Shown here: positions 43,561 to 55,821 of the stretch, in pieces | Numbering within the stretch: the first letter of the stretch is position 1 | Layout of the letters: every line of letters begins with the position of its first letter | Source: Neoceratodus forsteri | Lineage: Eukaryota; Chordata; Ceratodontiformes; Ceratodontidae | NCBI GenBank assembly: GCA_016271365.2 | Contig: CM057459.1 | Span: 489,255,501 to 489,319,500 of the forward strand | Reading direction: 5' to 3' | Length of the DNA: 64,000 nucleotides | Made by a program: the position numbers and the translations under genes | Notes under the pieces: generated by a model | Told to the model about the DNA's origin: nothing | Database searches by the model: none | The model's input: the letters and a program-made list of their open reading frames with translations, nothing else

Positions 43561-45700
43561 AGGGTTATATTTGTGTTCCTGTAGGTGGTACTGCAACTTT
43601 AAAATATTTATATTATAACTTCTGTACCCCCCCCTCCAATTTGGGGTTTGCTTTATTGTCTTCCTGGGCCCCTCAATGCCCACTGCCAGGCTGGTGTCCC
43701 ATCCCAGTGTGATCCTGTTCATTTACGTGAGTGCCATACTAAGCCTCTGTGCCTGTCCCTTTAAGAAACTAGCTAATCTAGGTGTATTGAATGGTCTGGG
43801 CAGGGTCCAAGTGATTTAGGGCTTACGACTGGCCAGACACCACTCCAATTTTCTCCATTCTGCAGTCTCTATTTGTGCAGGGGGAGCCTGCATAAGAACT
43901 GTGCTTCCTTAGTGTTTATATGCTGTTATCTTTGAAGTAGAGATGTTTGCCTAACCTGCTTTCCTTGCTGCTTATGTCTTAGATTTGGGATCCACCATGT
44001 TAGGTCTGGGACTTCCCATAATTGGACCAATAGAACCTGAGGACCTAAATGGATCCTTACCCCAGTGTTTCGTGGAAGGAAAATCCTTAGTTTTGTAGTT
44101 TTTAGGTTGGCGCCAAATTAACCTGGAGGGGGAGCTCTAACTGTGACTGACAGCTTCCTCAGCCAACCTGCATGTGGATTGAGAAGGGAAATCCCCAGTG
44201 TGCCATGAGACAGTGGATCAGTTAGAGCTGGAGGTTGAAGGGTGAACAGTTCAAGCCTTCTAGCAGCTGCTTCCTGAAGGAGCATAGGGGAATTGGTGGG
44301 AAGATGCCTACCTTGCCTCCCTGACACATTTCTCCTGCTTTGGGACTGCCTATTGCAGAAGTCAGAACTTTCTGATTAATGTTGTTACCGCAGCAGAACA
44401 AAGAAAGAAATGTTACCAGTGCTTCTTGGGATTTGGACCAAAGATTTGCTCCTGTGAAGTGATCAGTCCAGCTTGTGTGTGAGAAGTGCTTGGATCAAAA
44501 GGTTTGCTCAGTAAAGCTGCTGAATTGCAACTGGACTATATCTGAACTGTTCAGTGTAATAGCTGCCTATTTTGAATCTGCTGAATGTGTTGCATGGATT
44601 GAGACCTGCTTTCCCATGGCCAAACCTTTTACACCAGCTGGAGGTTGTTCCTGCAGAAGATTACAAACTTTGCTAATCTATTCATCCTTCCTGGGCCCTG
44701 CCAATTTGGCCCAGACCAAAATTCCTGCACCAGAGACTGTTTTGGCGAGAGACTGGCTTAGGGGATCCAACCCCTGTGCAACAATGACTCACAGGTTGCG
44801 GCCATCTGGAGGAAAGGCCACGAAGAAGAGATGAATTGTGCAGTCCTGCTTCCCCATGCTCATCGGTCACCACCATGAGGTCTCCATATCACCTGCACTC
44901 CAGCAGAAATCTGATTGTGTGAGTACAAATCAAGGTAACCCCCTACAACAAATATTTAGATCATCTGTGGTACCATCTAATTGCTTCTATTTTCTGGGTT
45001 TTGTAAGAGACTGAGCGATCCAGCATGGATTACAAATAATCATCTGGTTGTTTTGCATGTAACTGCCTTTTCTTTCCATCAAGGGCCCCAACATCAGCTG
45101 CAATGTCAGCCACCCCCTGGCAACGCCTCTGGCTAGCCAGACTTTCCATCCTGGGAACCCAGTGTTATGTGACTGTCAGTTTGGGACCAAAAGCACATGC
45201 CAAAACTGAATCAAATCAGACTGCCAATCATTTGACTAGATTCACACCTCCTTCCTTGTTCACTACCCCTAAATTAACTTGATTGTCTTTTTTCACTTTT
45301 AACCTGGCTAGTGTGCATATTATTAGTTGGGTTACCGTGTTAGAAGGATGCAACTGTATTGCTAATCTTACTTTGCAGAGGGTCTCCAGGGATGTTGCTG
45401 CAAGTCCAAACCTGGTGGTAAGTGTGAAGTGTGAGTGCATATTATTACTGTTCTATACTGACTGTGAACATATTGCTGTATCAGGTACTGGGCCACTAGA
45501 GGGTTGGTGGGTGGTTATAGCTTCCCAGAGGGCTATAGCAGAACAGACAGATACCCCCAATACCATTACTTTGGGTGAAGGCACGTTATTACTGAATCCA
45601 GGCCCCTCAACCTGTGTCCAGACATGCAGGAAGGGGTAGTAGCCCTAGAAATAGCTCTGCCTAGGGGTTACATTTCAAATATTTATCCCAACTCTAATCA
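43561..45700. other. Unrecognised stretch with weak open frames
   Basis: The open frames at 44475-44834 (119 codons, Cys-containing) and 45283-45639 (118 codons) have no family motif I recognise and no splice or promoter support. The block at 43730-44960 differs in composition from its flanks and could be an unrecognised retroelement LTR, but no terminal repeats were found. Confidence 0.3.
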
Positions 45701-45759
45701 CCTTACCTCTAGAGTCACAGCAGTGGACTTGCAGCAAATGAACTTTTTTGTCTTTTTTT

Positions 45760-45980
45760 TCAATGTTTGCACTTTAATTTCCAGTTTCTGCTGTTAAATT
45801 CTGTGGAAGGAAAGGTTTTCTTAGCCTTTCTATTCTGCTCTTTGAAAAGAAGTTTGCAGTTTAGTTCTGTAATTCTGCAGAAAACTCCTAAATTATTCTG
45901 CAAGATGTGTAGTCATGTGGTAGTAGTTTTTTTCCACCATTTGCAATGTAATTTTTAGGTTTTCTGTGTAATTCCACAAA
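45760..45980. repeat. Dispersed A/T-rich repeat R3, copy 2
   Basis: 'gtaattctgcagaaaactcc' near 45870 matches 'gtaattttgcagaaaactac' near 53536, and both continue into an 'attattctgc' block. 'tttgcaatgtaatttttagg' near 45940 resembles 'ttccaatgtaattatgcag' near 43517. Confidence 0.6.
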
Positions 45981-47655
45981 AGGTAAGGATTTCTTAGCTT
46001 TTGTATTGCACCATTTTTACAGCTGCAGGGGGCGGAGCCCTGCAGATATCTTGCTATCACTTGGGAAAAAAGAGCACTTTAGACTCCCACTGAAGCACAA
46101 TTTGGGGGTTGAACCAAAATCCTTTCACTACTGAAATCACTCCGTTGGGGGGAGGGGCAGAAATAATTCCTTTCCCACTTGTAACATTCTCATGCCAGCT
46201 CAAATTACAATCAGTGGATATGCTCAGTGTAAACAGCACAGGCAGCTTGTTTTAGTGTTAAAGGACACCTAAAGCATCTTTTTACACATTTTTATCTAAA
46301 CGATGACCTGTTGGCATGAGTGCAGTGCTCCAATACTTCTTAAAGTCTTCAATGATGTCTTCTTTATGTAGTTTTCCCTGCAGCAGTCTTAAATCAGCAA
46401 CTGAACAGTATTTGAAGCACAGATGTAAGGGAGCTTTGTTTTATAGCATCTCTGCTGAATTCCTTCACAGACGTATTGGAGCACAAGGTGATCTGTGATC
46501 AGGTTTTGGCTTGTGGCAGTGGGGTCACTGGGCTGGGACAGGCAGACAGACATTGGGATGATCCTTCAATTGAGTAAAACAGGCAGTCTCATATTTTAGT
46601 AAATCTGTCTGTTTACTAAGTTCACGTTACTTTCTCTACTAAGGTAAACAAAGATCATGTAACCCTTTGTTCAGTATTTGTATTGACAATCTTGTGGAAC
46701 AATTTAGATGGTTATTCGATATTTGCATGTGTAAGGAGTTTATTTGGAAATATTTGATTAATAATAAAGTGAGTTTTAGTGGTGCCTGTGTCTAATGGCT
46801 ATCTTCCCTCTTTGAACTGTAAGGCACTGTAAGCTGCAATGGTGCTGGTGGGGGGGTGAGAAGGGGAGGTGAGGTCTCAGTTTGGTTTTCTTCTTTTAGC
46901 CAGAGTCTCCACTATTTAGTACTATAATCAAACATGTAAACAGTAAGATAGAGTAACTATGACATTAAACTGGGATTACACTTAGCTAATGCATGCCCCA
47001 TGGTGGTACCTAATTATGCACTTGTGGTAGCATGGACCCTGGGATTAAATACACTGCTGTACTTTGACTTGTCATATTGGCTCCTACATATCTATATGTG
47101 TGATAGTTTTCTGTTTGTATTAAATTAAGCTTTTGGCTGGCATGGTAATGCTATGTATGTTTGGCTGCTCAAACAAACTAACAGAAGTCAGTGCCAAACA
47201 TGTTTGCTTTCATGCTCTTACAAGTTAGAACAACAGTATCTTGATGCTAGAGGCAGGCCTTTCTTACCTGCATGAACCATTGTTTTGTGGACCTTGGGTT
47301 CCATTAGGCTAATGAGTATTGGCCCCATATTCGGAGCTGGTCATATCCAGTCTGTGGCAGTTTGCACATAGCCTACCTGGGGGCCAATATTCAGACAATT
47401 AGCTCACTGCAACTGGAATCAGCTTACTGTCTAAATGTGGGGCCATGTCAGTACTGTGCATAGTGACTATGTGCTATGCTGACACAGGCCCAGACTGAAT
47501 ATGGCTGACAGAAGAGCAATGAAGGTAGCGTGGATCAAATGGGATAGTGGCAGGGCTCCTGTGGGACATGTTTCACCCTAACGTGTCAATGACCTCTTTG
47601 GGCATGGAAGGTGCTATGTCCCATTTGCATGCCCATTATGGACCAATTAACATGT
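45981..47655. other. Non-coding stretch
   Basis: No gene recognised. A lone AATAAA lies at 46763-46768 with nothing upstream that would need it. Confidence 0.4.
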
Positions 47656-47659
47656 GTGC

Positions 47660-47960
47660 ATGGCCCCCCATTATGTAGCTGTCTTACATATTACTTGTGG
47701 TCTAGTGATTCCCCAGCCACTATTTGCCTGTTCTGTAGCTGTATCAAATATTCCTGGTGGTGTAGTGGTTCCTGTACCCCCAATTGACTGTTCTGTAACT
47801 GTCATTAGTATTCCTGGTAGTCTAGTGGTACCCCATCCCTTGATCACCTATCCTGTAGCTGTCTTGAATATTCCTGTAGTGTAGTGGTTCCTGTACCCCA
47901 AATTGACCATCATGTAGCTGTCTTGAATATTTATTGCAGTCTAAAGGGCTCCCCTCCATA
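47660..47960. repeat. 60-bp minisatellite with tRNA-Glu-like text
   Basis: Five units, anchored by 'tagctgt' or 'taactgt' at 47676, 47736, 47796, 47856 and about 47915, give a period of 60, 60, 60 and 59. Each unit carries a variant of CCTGGTGGTCTAGTGGTT. Because 60 is a multiple of three, the frame 47654-47884 is open and encodes a 20-residue repeat; this is a by-product of the period and I do not call it a gene. Confidence 0.9.
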
Positions 47961-48574
47961 AAGACATCTGATCCTCTGTCAACCCACCTGCTTGTGACCC
48001 TTCTGCACCGCCCCTCACTCAGGTCACCTAAGCCAAAGTATGGCAATAGTGACAGTGACCTGCACACCACCTTGGCTGGCCACCACCTGATTGTCAGTGA
48101 GCGATCATGAGTACAGTAGAAACAAATGTTTGTATAATGTTTGCGATTGCTCAGAGTCCATCAGATGAAAGCCATCTGAGGTAGTGAGCAGAGGTCTGTG
48201 CCTGTCATCACTATTGCTGTAGTTTGCATTATATGACTAGGGTTGGGGGAGGTGCCTGAGAGGATAAGTGGGGAAGGGGTCAGGTGCCCTTATTGGGTGG
48301 ACCACTAGACCAACAGGAATATACCAGAGAGCTACAAGATGGGTGATTTGGATGCTTGTGCAATGTATTTTTCCAGGACAGATCAGCTTTCAGATGTGAC
48401 AGCCAGGATGCAATGCTGAAATTCTACAGAATATCACATAATGCTGCAGTTTACTGCTGGAGTCATTGTAAGTCAATGGCAATTGAGCCCTTTTGTCATG
48501 CAGGATTTTGTGGCATTTCATTACTGAAAGTTACTATGCTTCATCATGGCTGACTCCACTGTACATGCAGCATC

Positions 48575-48880
48575 TGCTTTTCAGTGGGGTTCTGCTGTGT
48601 GGTCCTACTTTTACAGTTTTACAATATAGGTACACAGGATAGCCCAGGTCAGTTGTGATATCTTGTTTGCAGTGGGGTTCTGTTTGACCTAGTTTTTACA
48701 CTGTATTTACCCAGGATAGTACAGCAGAGATGCAAGATATTTTTTTTCAGTGGGGTCCTCCTTTTACCCATTTTTATAATGCATTTACCCAGGATAGCCC
48801 AGGTGAGAGGCAAGTTCTCATTTTCAGTGGGGTCCAGCTTTTACTATGTATTTTTCCATGATAGAGCAGTACAGTGGACT
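48575..48880. repeat. 77-88 bp minisatellite
   Basis: CAGTGGGGT starts at 48582, 48670, 48748 and 48825. Between them come 'ctttta', 'acagt..ttacaat' or 'ttataatgcat' and 'acccaggatag'. A related 'gtatttttccaggacag' near 48364 suggests an older unit further left. Confidence 0.8.
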
Positions 48881-49689
48881 TATTTATTTAATTAAATTAT
48901 TTAATGTGGCAAAGCAGTAGTGCATGTTTAAATGTCTTCTCCATGAAGGATAAGTAATTTAATAACCTGGCAGTGATAACTTTGCTCTTGTCTTGAAGTT
49001 GCTATTTTTTTCTCATGTGAAAGATTGATCTGCAATTTGGGGAATGTCCTGCAGAAATTATCTATCCCAGCGAGCAGTTAGCTGTACCTGTGTGACTGGA
49101 GGTGCTGATGGTACTATGCAGAGTGTGAGTGGGGAGCAGCTGACTAGTCACGCCATGTGAACCTGTAAGGGATTAATTCTCATAAGTCAGGAGTCGGGAC
49201 TTAGCCAGGACTGAGTGAGTTAGATGGTCTGTGCCAACAAAACAATATGTAATAATAACCAGCCTGGCTTTATCATAAAAGGTGCAGTGAGGTAAGTGTG
49301 CTATTTTGTATTAATAATTTTATTTATATTGAATGTCCTTATCTGATGGTGAGAGACCGGGCTGCGTCTAGTCACTCGAGTGATCTCTCTTCCCCCTGGC
49401 TTGCCCCTTGCCACTAGCCTCCCAACCTACCACTGTGAGTGAGCATGGAACCCATGAAGTGGTCCACATGCATCTGATGGTGGATGGCAATTCTTCAGCA
49501 TTAAAGCCTGTGCTGCATTCGGATGAGGCATTAGGTCATTTGTGTTTTTTGGCTTTGGTGTCTTGGATGACATCTGAGTGGGTGTTTAAGGCAGGATGAG
49601 CCTACCACTGGCATTCCCCCTACTCTTGCCATGTGACTGGAATATGCACATGCCACAGGAGGTGCTTGGCATTAGGTCATCATCTGTTA

Positions 49690-50290
49690 CAGTTGGCTGT
49701 GCACCCCTGGAGGATGGCTGTCATGTGAGGGTTGTGCTGGGGTGCTTGAAGATGTTGTGGTTCCAGTGTATGACATATGATAATATGGGGGCTGGCTGCC
49801 ATGTACTGGAAATGAATGGGAAACATTCTGCTGTAGAGCAATGACAGTTATAGTCATGCCATTGCCCGAGGTCTCACACAGGTTGTGGAACTCTTGGTGC
49901 ATGTGGGCTGTGATGTCACTGTATATATGCCCTAGATTTCATGCAGCTGTCCTTGCTGAGCCTTACCCTCCCTGCTCCAACTGTCTCAGTTCAGGGTACA
50001 TGCAGATAAAGTATTCATGACCTGGTATACATCCTGTGTCAATGCTGGGCCTTGAGGGACCCTCCAGTGGGTCCTGAATATCAATTCCTTTCTCTAGCAT
50101 AGATGGTCTGTGTAAGTGTCTGCTGTGTGACAGACTCAAGCACCTCCAGGCTGGTATTTTGTGAGCCATTCTAGCTGCCTTATATGTCTGACTGTGCAGT
50201 GCACTGTTGGAGGGGGGCAGAGTCTTCAGTTCACGTTGCAAGGTAACAAGTGCAATGTCTGCTGCAGCAATAGCTGACTGTACTCAACAG
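49690..50290 (-). other. Possible decayed coding remnant
   Basis: Two minus-strand open stretches, 50241-49963 (92 codons) and 49902-49687 (71 codons), lie end to end in related style. They are Gln/Ser/His-rich with runs such as TTTSSSTPAQPSHDSHPP, resembling low-complexity C-terminal regions of transposon Myb-like proteins. No domain is recognisable and the reading is broken, so this is a weak call. Confidence 0.2.
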
Positions 50291-51249
50291 GACTGTCACA
50301 TAGTCGGGTGTTTGAAGGGTGGCTGGAGTGGGATTTTTTGCTTTAGTTTTGGCAATTGTTTTGAAGAAAATAAATAGTTATAGTGATATTGATTGTTTGT
50401 AACAAGTCATAGAGGGATTTAAAAGCAGTCAGATAGTGTCAAAATGACCCCCCAAAAATACCAGAATGCATCTAAAACCTGATACCTTTTGGAAACCTAG
50501 GTGGCCCCTAGACCCCCAGCCTTTGGAGGATTAGGGACATCATAGTTCATGGAGACCCCATACTTCTAAATTTGGCATCACACCACTGCCTGATGGTCAG
50601 CACTGAGTTTGTAATGAGACTGCATTTATGCAGCAGAGATTAAAATTACACTTCTCTCTGTCTCCCAATTTTGTGTGTGTGTGTGCGTGTGTGTTAGTGT
50701 ACAATGATTTACTGCTGTCTGTGGAGTCTGTTAACCCTTTCAGGACTGATCTCAAAATGAAAGATAAACACTCTCTTGGAACCAGACTTATACAGGGAAA
50801 TGCTGAAAAGTGAAGCTAACCAAACGTGATAACTTTCTTGACTTTTCTGTCAACTTGATCTTTTAAATTATTTCCCTGCTGTTTACAAATAAAGCTTACT
50901 ATGTGCACTGAATGGAGGCTGATGACTTGGATAAAAAAAAATTATGTATTTATGAAATCGCTGACTGCAACTTACAGAATATGCATGTAATATTCATTAC
51001 TGCTGGGCTTGATGGAGTGCATAATACTATATGGAACAGGTATTTAATTTGTTTTGTTTTTAGTTTCATTTGATCCTCAAGCCCGCATCCCCTTACCCCT
51101 CCTGCCAACAACCATCACCCACATTTATATCTAAACTTGCTCTGTAAACCAACAGTGCAAGTGCAAACCTATACTAGTTGTGTGCTTTATCCATTTGAAT
51201 TACATAATCTATCATACATAGAAATAAAGCCCTCCCTCCCTGTGTCCTG

Positions 51250-51320
51250 GGTTATAGAAATGTAGACTATGATGGCAAATAAGGACTGCTTGGCCCACTT
51301 ATTCTGTTATGGATGGAATA
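51250..51320 (-). mobile_element. CR1-A 3' end, very short solo fragment
   Basis: The complement reads 'gggccaagcagtccttattt' followed by 'gccatcatagtctacatttc', the same 3' terminal text as at 6318-6355. Only the last 60-70 bases of the element are present. Confidence 0.78.
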
Positions 51321-51752
51321 TATCCATGGAGAGGGGCTCCCACAGCAGCAGCAGAAACACTTCCAGTGGCCACCTTCCCCAGGCCCAGATGTCACACACA
51401 GGGTCCCTTTTCCTTGCTGCTGCTGGATAAAAACAACAGGTTAATGCATATTAAACAGTTCCTTTTAATAATGGAACGTCCGCAAGGAACTTGAAGAAAT
51501 AACAGGGATCCCAAATTCATTAAACATATTCACACATAGCTCCAGGGGCATCAGTTAATTCATGGAGAATAAATTCAGCGTTCACATGGCCATAATAGCA
51601 GCTTTTACCTGGACCAAGGAGGCTGCACAGTCTTTAGGGCAGTATTAACTCGGGGTCACTACGGTCACAAGATTTTGAAGGCAGCACAAGTCTCTAAACA
51701 GGTCACAGTGCCTAACAGCCCATTAATCATCACAGGCACCCAAACTCAATGT

Positions 51753-51757
<5 letters not shown>

Positions 51758-51796
<39 letters not shown>
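51758..51796. repeat. (TC)n microsatellite
   Basis: About 17 TC units in an otherwise unremarkable stretch. Confidence 0.96.
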
Positions 51797-51797
<1 letters not shown>

Positions 51798-52389
51798 TTG
51801 CCTCAATAGTTCCCCCTCAGAATAAGCAATCCTCACACCTTGGGGATTTGTGGGTTCCCTCATGATGCCTGCATTCTTTCCCAGAACTGGCAACTGTCCC
51901 TGAACTGAGAAGGGGGACACATCCCATGGTGCTCTAAAAGAGCGTGTTCTCTGGTCACTACATTCCCTGCTGCATTCTTGCCCACTGGACCCCTACAAAA
52001 ATCAGTTCAGGCTGCCAGGGCATTCTGCAACTTATGACTGCTGGTACCCTCTTGACTTTAGCTGCCCTTCAAGAGACTGTGTGGCTTGTGGCTACTGGCT
52101 CCCACTACTTCCTCTGTGTCCTCCCAAGTGCCACGGGCCATGCGCCAGAGTGGCAATCACCCTAGCCCAACCCTGACTCACTCTCACTCCCTTGCCGCTC
52201 ACTCCTATGAAGAGAACTCCTCCTCCTGCCTAAACTGCTGGACTTTATCCCCCATGCACCCATGGTGACCTCCCTATGTGCAGGAGGCTCCACTCAAGTG
52301 CTGAGAAGAATTAACCCTTTTCCCTTCTGCATTAGGCCACAAAACCCAGGGAGGGGTGAATGGACTAGTAATCTCCCAAAGTGGAGTGG

Positions 52390-53390
52390 GTTACATAAAC
52401 ATAGACACTGCTGGCAAATAATGACTGCTGGGCCCATTTAGCCTGCCCATTTTTAATTATGATCACTTTTGCTGCAGACCTAACTTGCCTTACAGCACTG
52501 TCTCTTCTACCCCCTTCCTTCCTTCTAGGATTTCTTTGTGCCTGTCCAAGGCATTTTTCAAACCAACCACTGGTTTCACTCCCACTGCCTTCCATGGAAG
52601 GCTGTTCCAGGAATCCACCATCCTTTCTGTGAACAAGTACTTCCTCACATCTCATCTGAATCTACCTCCTTCCAGTGTCATATCATGACCCCTTATTCTA
52701 CAACATCTTTTTCTCTGAAACATATCTCCATCCTGTACCTTGTTAACCCCCAAGAGGTATTTAAAGGGTTCCATAATATCTCCAATCTCCCTCCTCTCCT
52801 CCAGGGTGTTCATATTGAACTCTTTCACTCTCTCCTCATATGGCTTCTGATGCAGACCTTTCATCATTTTGCAGCCAGCACCTTTCTTCTTGCCACTTTC
52901 TCTTTTTTCCAAATCTTCCCCCTTCCACAGCTTTCTCCTTTGACTGATCATCCTTTTCCACCTTTTTACTTTGCTAAACCCCTGCTTCCTTGAATAATTT
53001 GCATCCTAGTGGAACCCTCTCCCCTTGGAATCTCCCAACTCACTATCTCAGCTTGTGGTGGTCCACTTCCTGCCTCCCCTATTTCTTGTCATCCCCCCCC
53101 ACCCAGCTACTTTAAATGTCCATTGAAGTAACAATTGAATCATCCACTGAGGACTGTGGTTGACTCCTGGATAAAAGCAGGCCATCGCCTCAGTACATAT
53201 TCTTATCCTTCCAGGTTGGCCCTCAGTCCCCAATGTAGACATACCTGTCCTCCCTGCACCATTCCTTCTAGCATTACTTGAAGGCTTTTGTGAATAGCTC
53301 CCTCTCCATCCACATGTAGTATGACATGCACCTGCCACTCACATTTTAAACACATGAAAAATGCAGGATCAACTAGATCAATGATCAACT
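52390..53390 (-). mobile_element. CR1-A copy with ORF1 joined to the ORF2 end
   Basis: On the minus strand, 53390-52870 reads like ORF1: an esterase tail with FYPGVNHSPQW near 53165 and a Lys/Glu-rich end. At about 52865 the sequence changes directly to the ORF2 C-terminal block KGLHQKPYEERVKEFNM, then GHDMTLEGGRFR and a CR1 3' end with 'agtgtctatgtttatg' at about 52394. The endonuclease and RT are absent, so about 2.5 kb is missing. Frames are broken. Confidence 0.78.
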
Positions 53391-53504
53391 TTTACCAAAA
53401 ATGAAATTTACACATGGAGCTGACTATGGCAAGTCATCTTTACATTTAACACCATGAAACACCCTTATCAAGTTAATGAATTAGCAGCCATAGTGGCTCT
53501 GACC

Positions 53505-53650
53505 AGAGTTTAATAGAATGTCACAGTTTAGACTGTAATTTTGCAGAAAACTACAAGATTATTCTGCCAGCTGTCATATTAGTAGTTTCCATCTGATGTT
53601 AAATGGAATTTTTAAATCACTGTTCACAGAAAATCTGCAGTTCATACTGG
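53505..53650. repeat. Dispersed A/T-rich repeat R3, copy 3
   Basis: Contains 'gtaattttgcagaaaactac' and 'attattctgccag', matching copy 2 at 45.87 kb in the same orientation. Confidence 0.55.
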
Positions 53651-53869
53651 GCTACAGTTTACAAATGGCAGAAGTGCCAATGGTATTCTGCCGCAATGAC
53701 TTGCATCAGTAGGTCTTAATTTGTTAATTGCAGAAAGAGATTTCTCACTTTACAGGTTCCATTCAGCAATTTACAAATTTAAAGAGCAACGTGTGCTAAC
53801 TCAATAAAAGTCCAAAACAAATAATGTTTTTAGGAGTTCTAGTTTTAGCACCACTGCTAAGGACACACA

Positions 53870-54180
53870 TTTATTTCATTTAATTATTTATTGATTGATT
53901 GAATTATTTATTTATGACTTTGATAACTAGGTACTTGCACTGATCCCAGGGAACATTTACAGGCACGACCCAGGCCACATACAATGGCACAGGAGTAAAC
54001 TATGAGCAAAGTACATAGAACAGCTGAGCAGTTTAACAATGATACTAAAAGAAAATACAAGAGTTTCAAAATACAAGATAGTAAAGTGCAATAAATTTGA
54101 TGTACAGCAGGGCAAGGTGTCAGTTTCCATAACAGACATAGCAATTAAATTCAAATAATAGTAACTGGACTAAACATGAT
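53870..54180 (-). mobile_element. TAAA-tailed retroposon, antisense
   Basis: Starts with 'tttatttcatttaattattt' and 'gaattatttatttatgactt', an A/T-rich tail on the minus strand, and continues with 'acaggcacgacccaggccac', which matches the 'caggcatgacccagg' text of the insertion at 28604-28715. Probably a longer copy of the same retroposon family. The family is not identified. Confidence 0.62.
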
Positions 54181-54199
54181 AAGTGCAACAGAATAGCCC

Positions 54200-54960
54200 C
54201 TGGATGAGGGATCCAGTCTGACCCCCCCCCACACTGTCAATCACCCTTACCAGAAAAGCCCTCTTCCTCCTCCTCCTCATCTACACTCACTGGGACCTAT
54301 TCACTACCAAGCAGGAAATAAGTATCAGAGGCATATATCCTGCCTACATAGCTTTGCATCTGCGGACAGGTGCGCACTGGCCAAATTCATCAACAGCCAC
54401 CACCTGTCTGCAGCCCTGCCTCCTGGCATGCAGGACTCTGCAGGGCAGCCAGGGGTGGACTCATGGACTGAGGCAGGCATCCAATCAGATGCCCACCCTG
54501 GGCCCCACAGTAGATTGTCTACATGGCGGTGCATGGGTCCAGGTGCATGAATAGCACCAGTGAACACCTGGACCCATGCAGCTATGCTCCATCAGTCAGC
54601 AGAACTCCAGCAGTGACCCAGGAGTACAACAGCCACCCACCACATACCCCCCCCACACAGCAACCCTGACACCTGCACCCCTGCAGCAAGGCCCCCCACA
54701 TGCCACCCCATCCACGCATGGCACCCACAGCACCACCCACACATGGCTGCCCATGTCCCTTGGGTCCAGAAAGTGTCCCCCTGTCCCCATTGTCCACCAA
54801 ACACATGTGCCCTGGTTCCATCTGCCCAGCCCTCAGTGGTAGTCAGTGGTTCCGCCCCACTACATCAGCACCTCCTACCTGCATAGTCTGTGCCACAGCT
54901 AGAAATGGCCAGCAGCACAGTCCTCCTCACACCTCCTCAGCTGCAGGCCATCTGAGTGAT
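54200..54960. other. GC-rich, C-rich non-coding stretch
   Basis: Strongly C-rich on the plus strand with many 'ccacccac' runs, so several frames stay open on both strands (for example 54576-54842 and 54582-54821). None carries a domain. I read the open frames as a composition effect. Confidence 0.45.
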
Positions 54961-54969
54961 GCTAGGAAC

Positions 54970-55090
54970 ATGCCCCTATAAATAGGCTGTATGCTCCCAG
55001 CATCAGTTGGATGGCTGGCGGATGAGGAGATGTGTGGAGGGCTGTGCCGCTGGCTGTTCCTAGCCATGGCATCGACTGACAGGTATGATA
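54970..55090 (+). promoter_or_regulatory. Possible core promoter and first exon
   Basis: CTATAAATAG, a good TATA box, lies at 54976-54985. An ATG in a favourable context (GCCATGG) follows at 55066-55068, and a splice-donor-like ACAG|GTATGA occurs at 55081-55086, so the exon would encode only six codons plus part of another. A related 'gccatggcaccgaccgacat' occurs at about 55191. No downstream coding exon was recognised. It could be the start of a transposon gene or chance. Confidence 0.25.
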
Positions 55091-55783
55091 GAGGGGGGAG
55101 GTGTAGTCAGTGCTGCAGGGAGATCCACTGACCACCAATGATGGGGCAGGGTGTTTGGGATCAGGGCTCTGGGGGTGGGCAGATGATGTTGCCATGGCAC
55201 CGACCGACATGGCTGGACATTGCTGGTGGTGGTGGTGGGGGTTTATCCATATGTATGCAGTGCAATAAGGACAAGGACAACCATGGTATGGGGATGGGTA
55301 TAACTGTGTATGGGAGGGGTTGTGTATGGCTCTACCAGGGACTGGATGGCCTATGTGTGTGGGGGGGTTGTCATGGCCGGCATGCAGGGAGCAGGTGCTG
55401 GGCATTCATATCTGGTGTGGGTCCACAATGGGGCTCACTGCACATTAGTGTGGGCACTCACCCATGCAGTCACCCCAGCCCTCCCCACCAGAATAATGGG
55501 CCTGGGTGGCTCTGGTGGTCATGTACTGGTGCTGCCACAACTGGCTAGTGTAGTCCATGGGGTTTCACAATGGGTTACATCAGGGTTCCACCTGGCATAG
55601 CTGGTGCCCTCCTTTGCCCCCCAGTATGCAGCACTATGTGCCTTTGTGCATGGCACATAGTGCAGACATGCCCCCTGCCCACCCCTGGTGCATTGCAGTC
55701 CATGGGCCAGGGGGATCGGGTGCATTGAGGATGTGCACCCCCCATTGGTGCATCCCGTGAAGGGGGCACAATTGGATTACCAG

Positions 55784-55821
55784 AGTGGCTACGCATATAG
55801 ATACATGGCAACGTAGCCACT
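55784..55821. repeat. Hairpin AGTGGCTACG / CGTAGCCACT
   Basis: A perfect 10-base inverted repeat around an 18-base loop at the edge of the GC-rich block. It could be a small MITE end or chance. Confidence 0.6.

Noticed and set aside
43730..46800. Solo LTR or endogenous retrovirus
   Set aside because: No gag, protease, polymerase or envelope motifs, no paired terminal repeats and no primer-binding site were seen.
47654..47884. 20-residue-repeat protein
   Set aside because: A 60-bp period automatically preserves the frame; unit changes look unrelated to codon position.
47660..47960. Tandem functional tRNA genes
   Set aside because: Only a tRNA-like 5' portion is present in each unit; there is no B box or acceptor stem partner.
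47660..48880. CRISPR-like array
   Set aside because: The units are diverged minisatellites without constant repeats and unique spacers, in a vertebrate sequence.
52538..52993. Plus-strand open frame of 151 codons
   Set aside because: It is antisense to a CR1 fragment whose motifs read on the minus strand.
54582..54821. Overlapping Gly/Trp/Cys-rich frames on the minus strand
   Set aside because: Composition effect of C-rich DNA; three frames are open at once and none has a motif.
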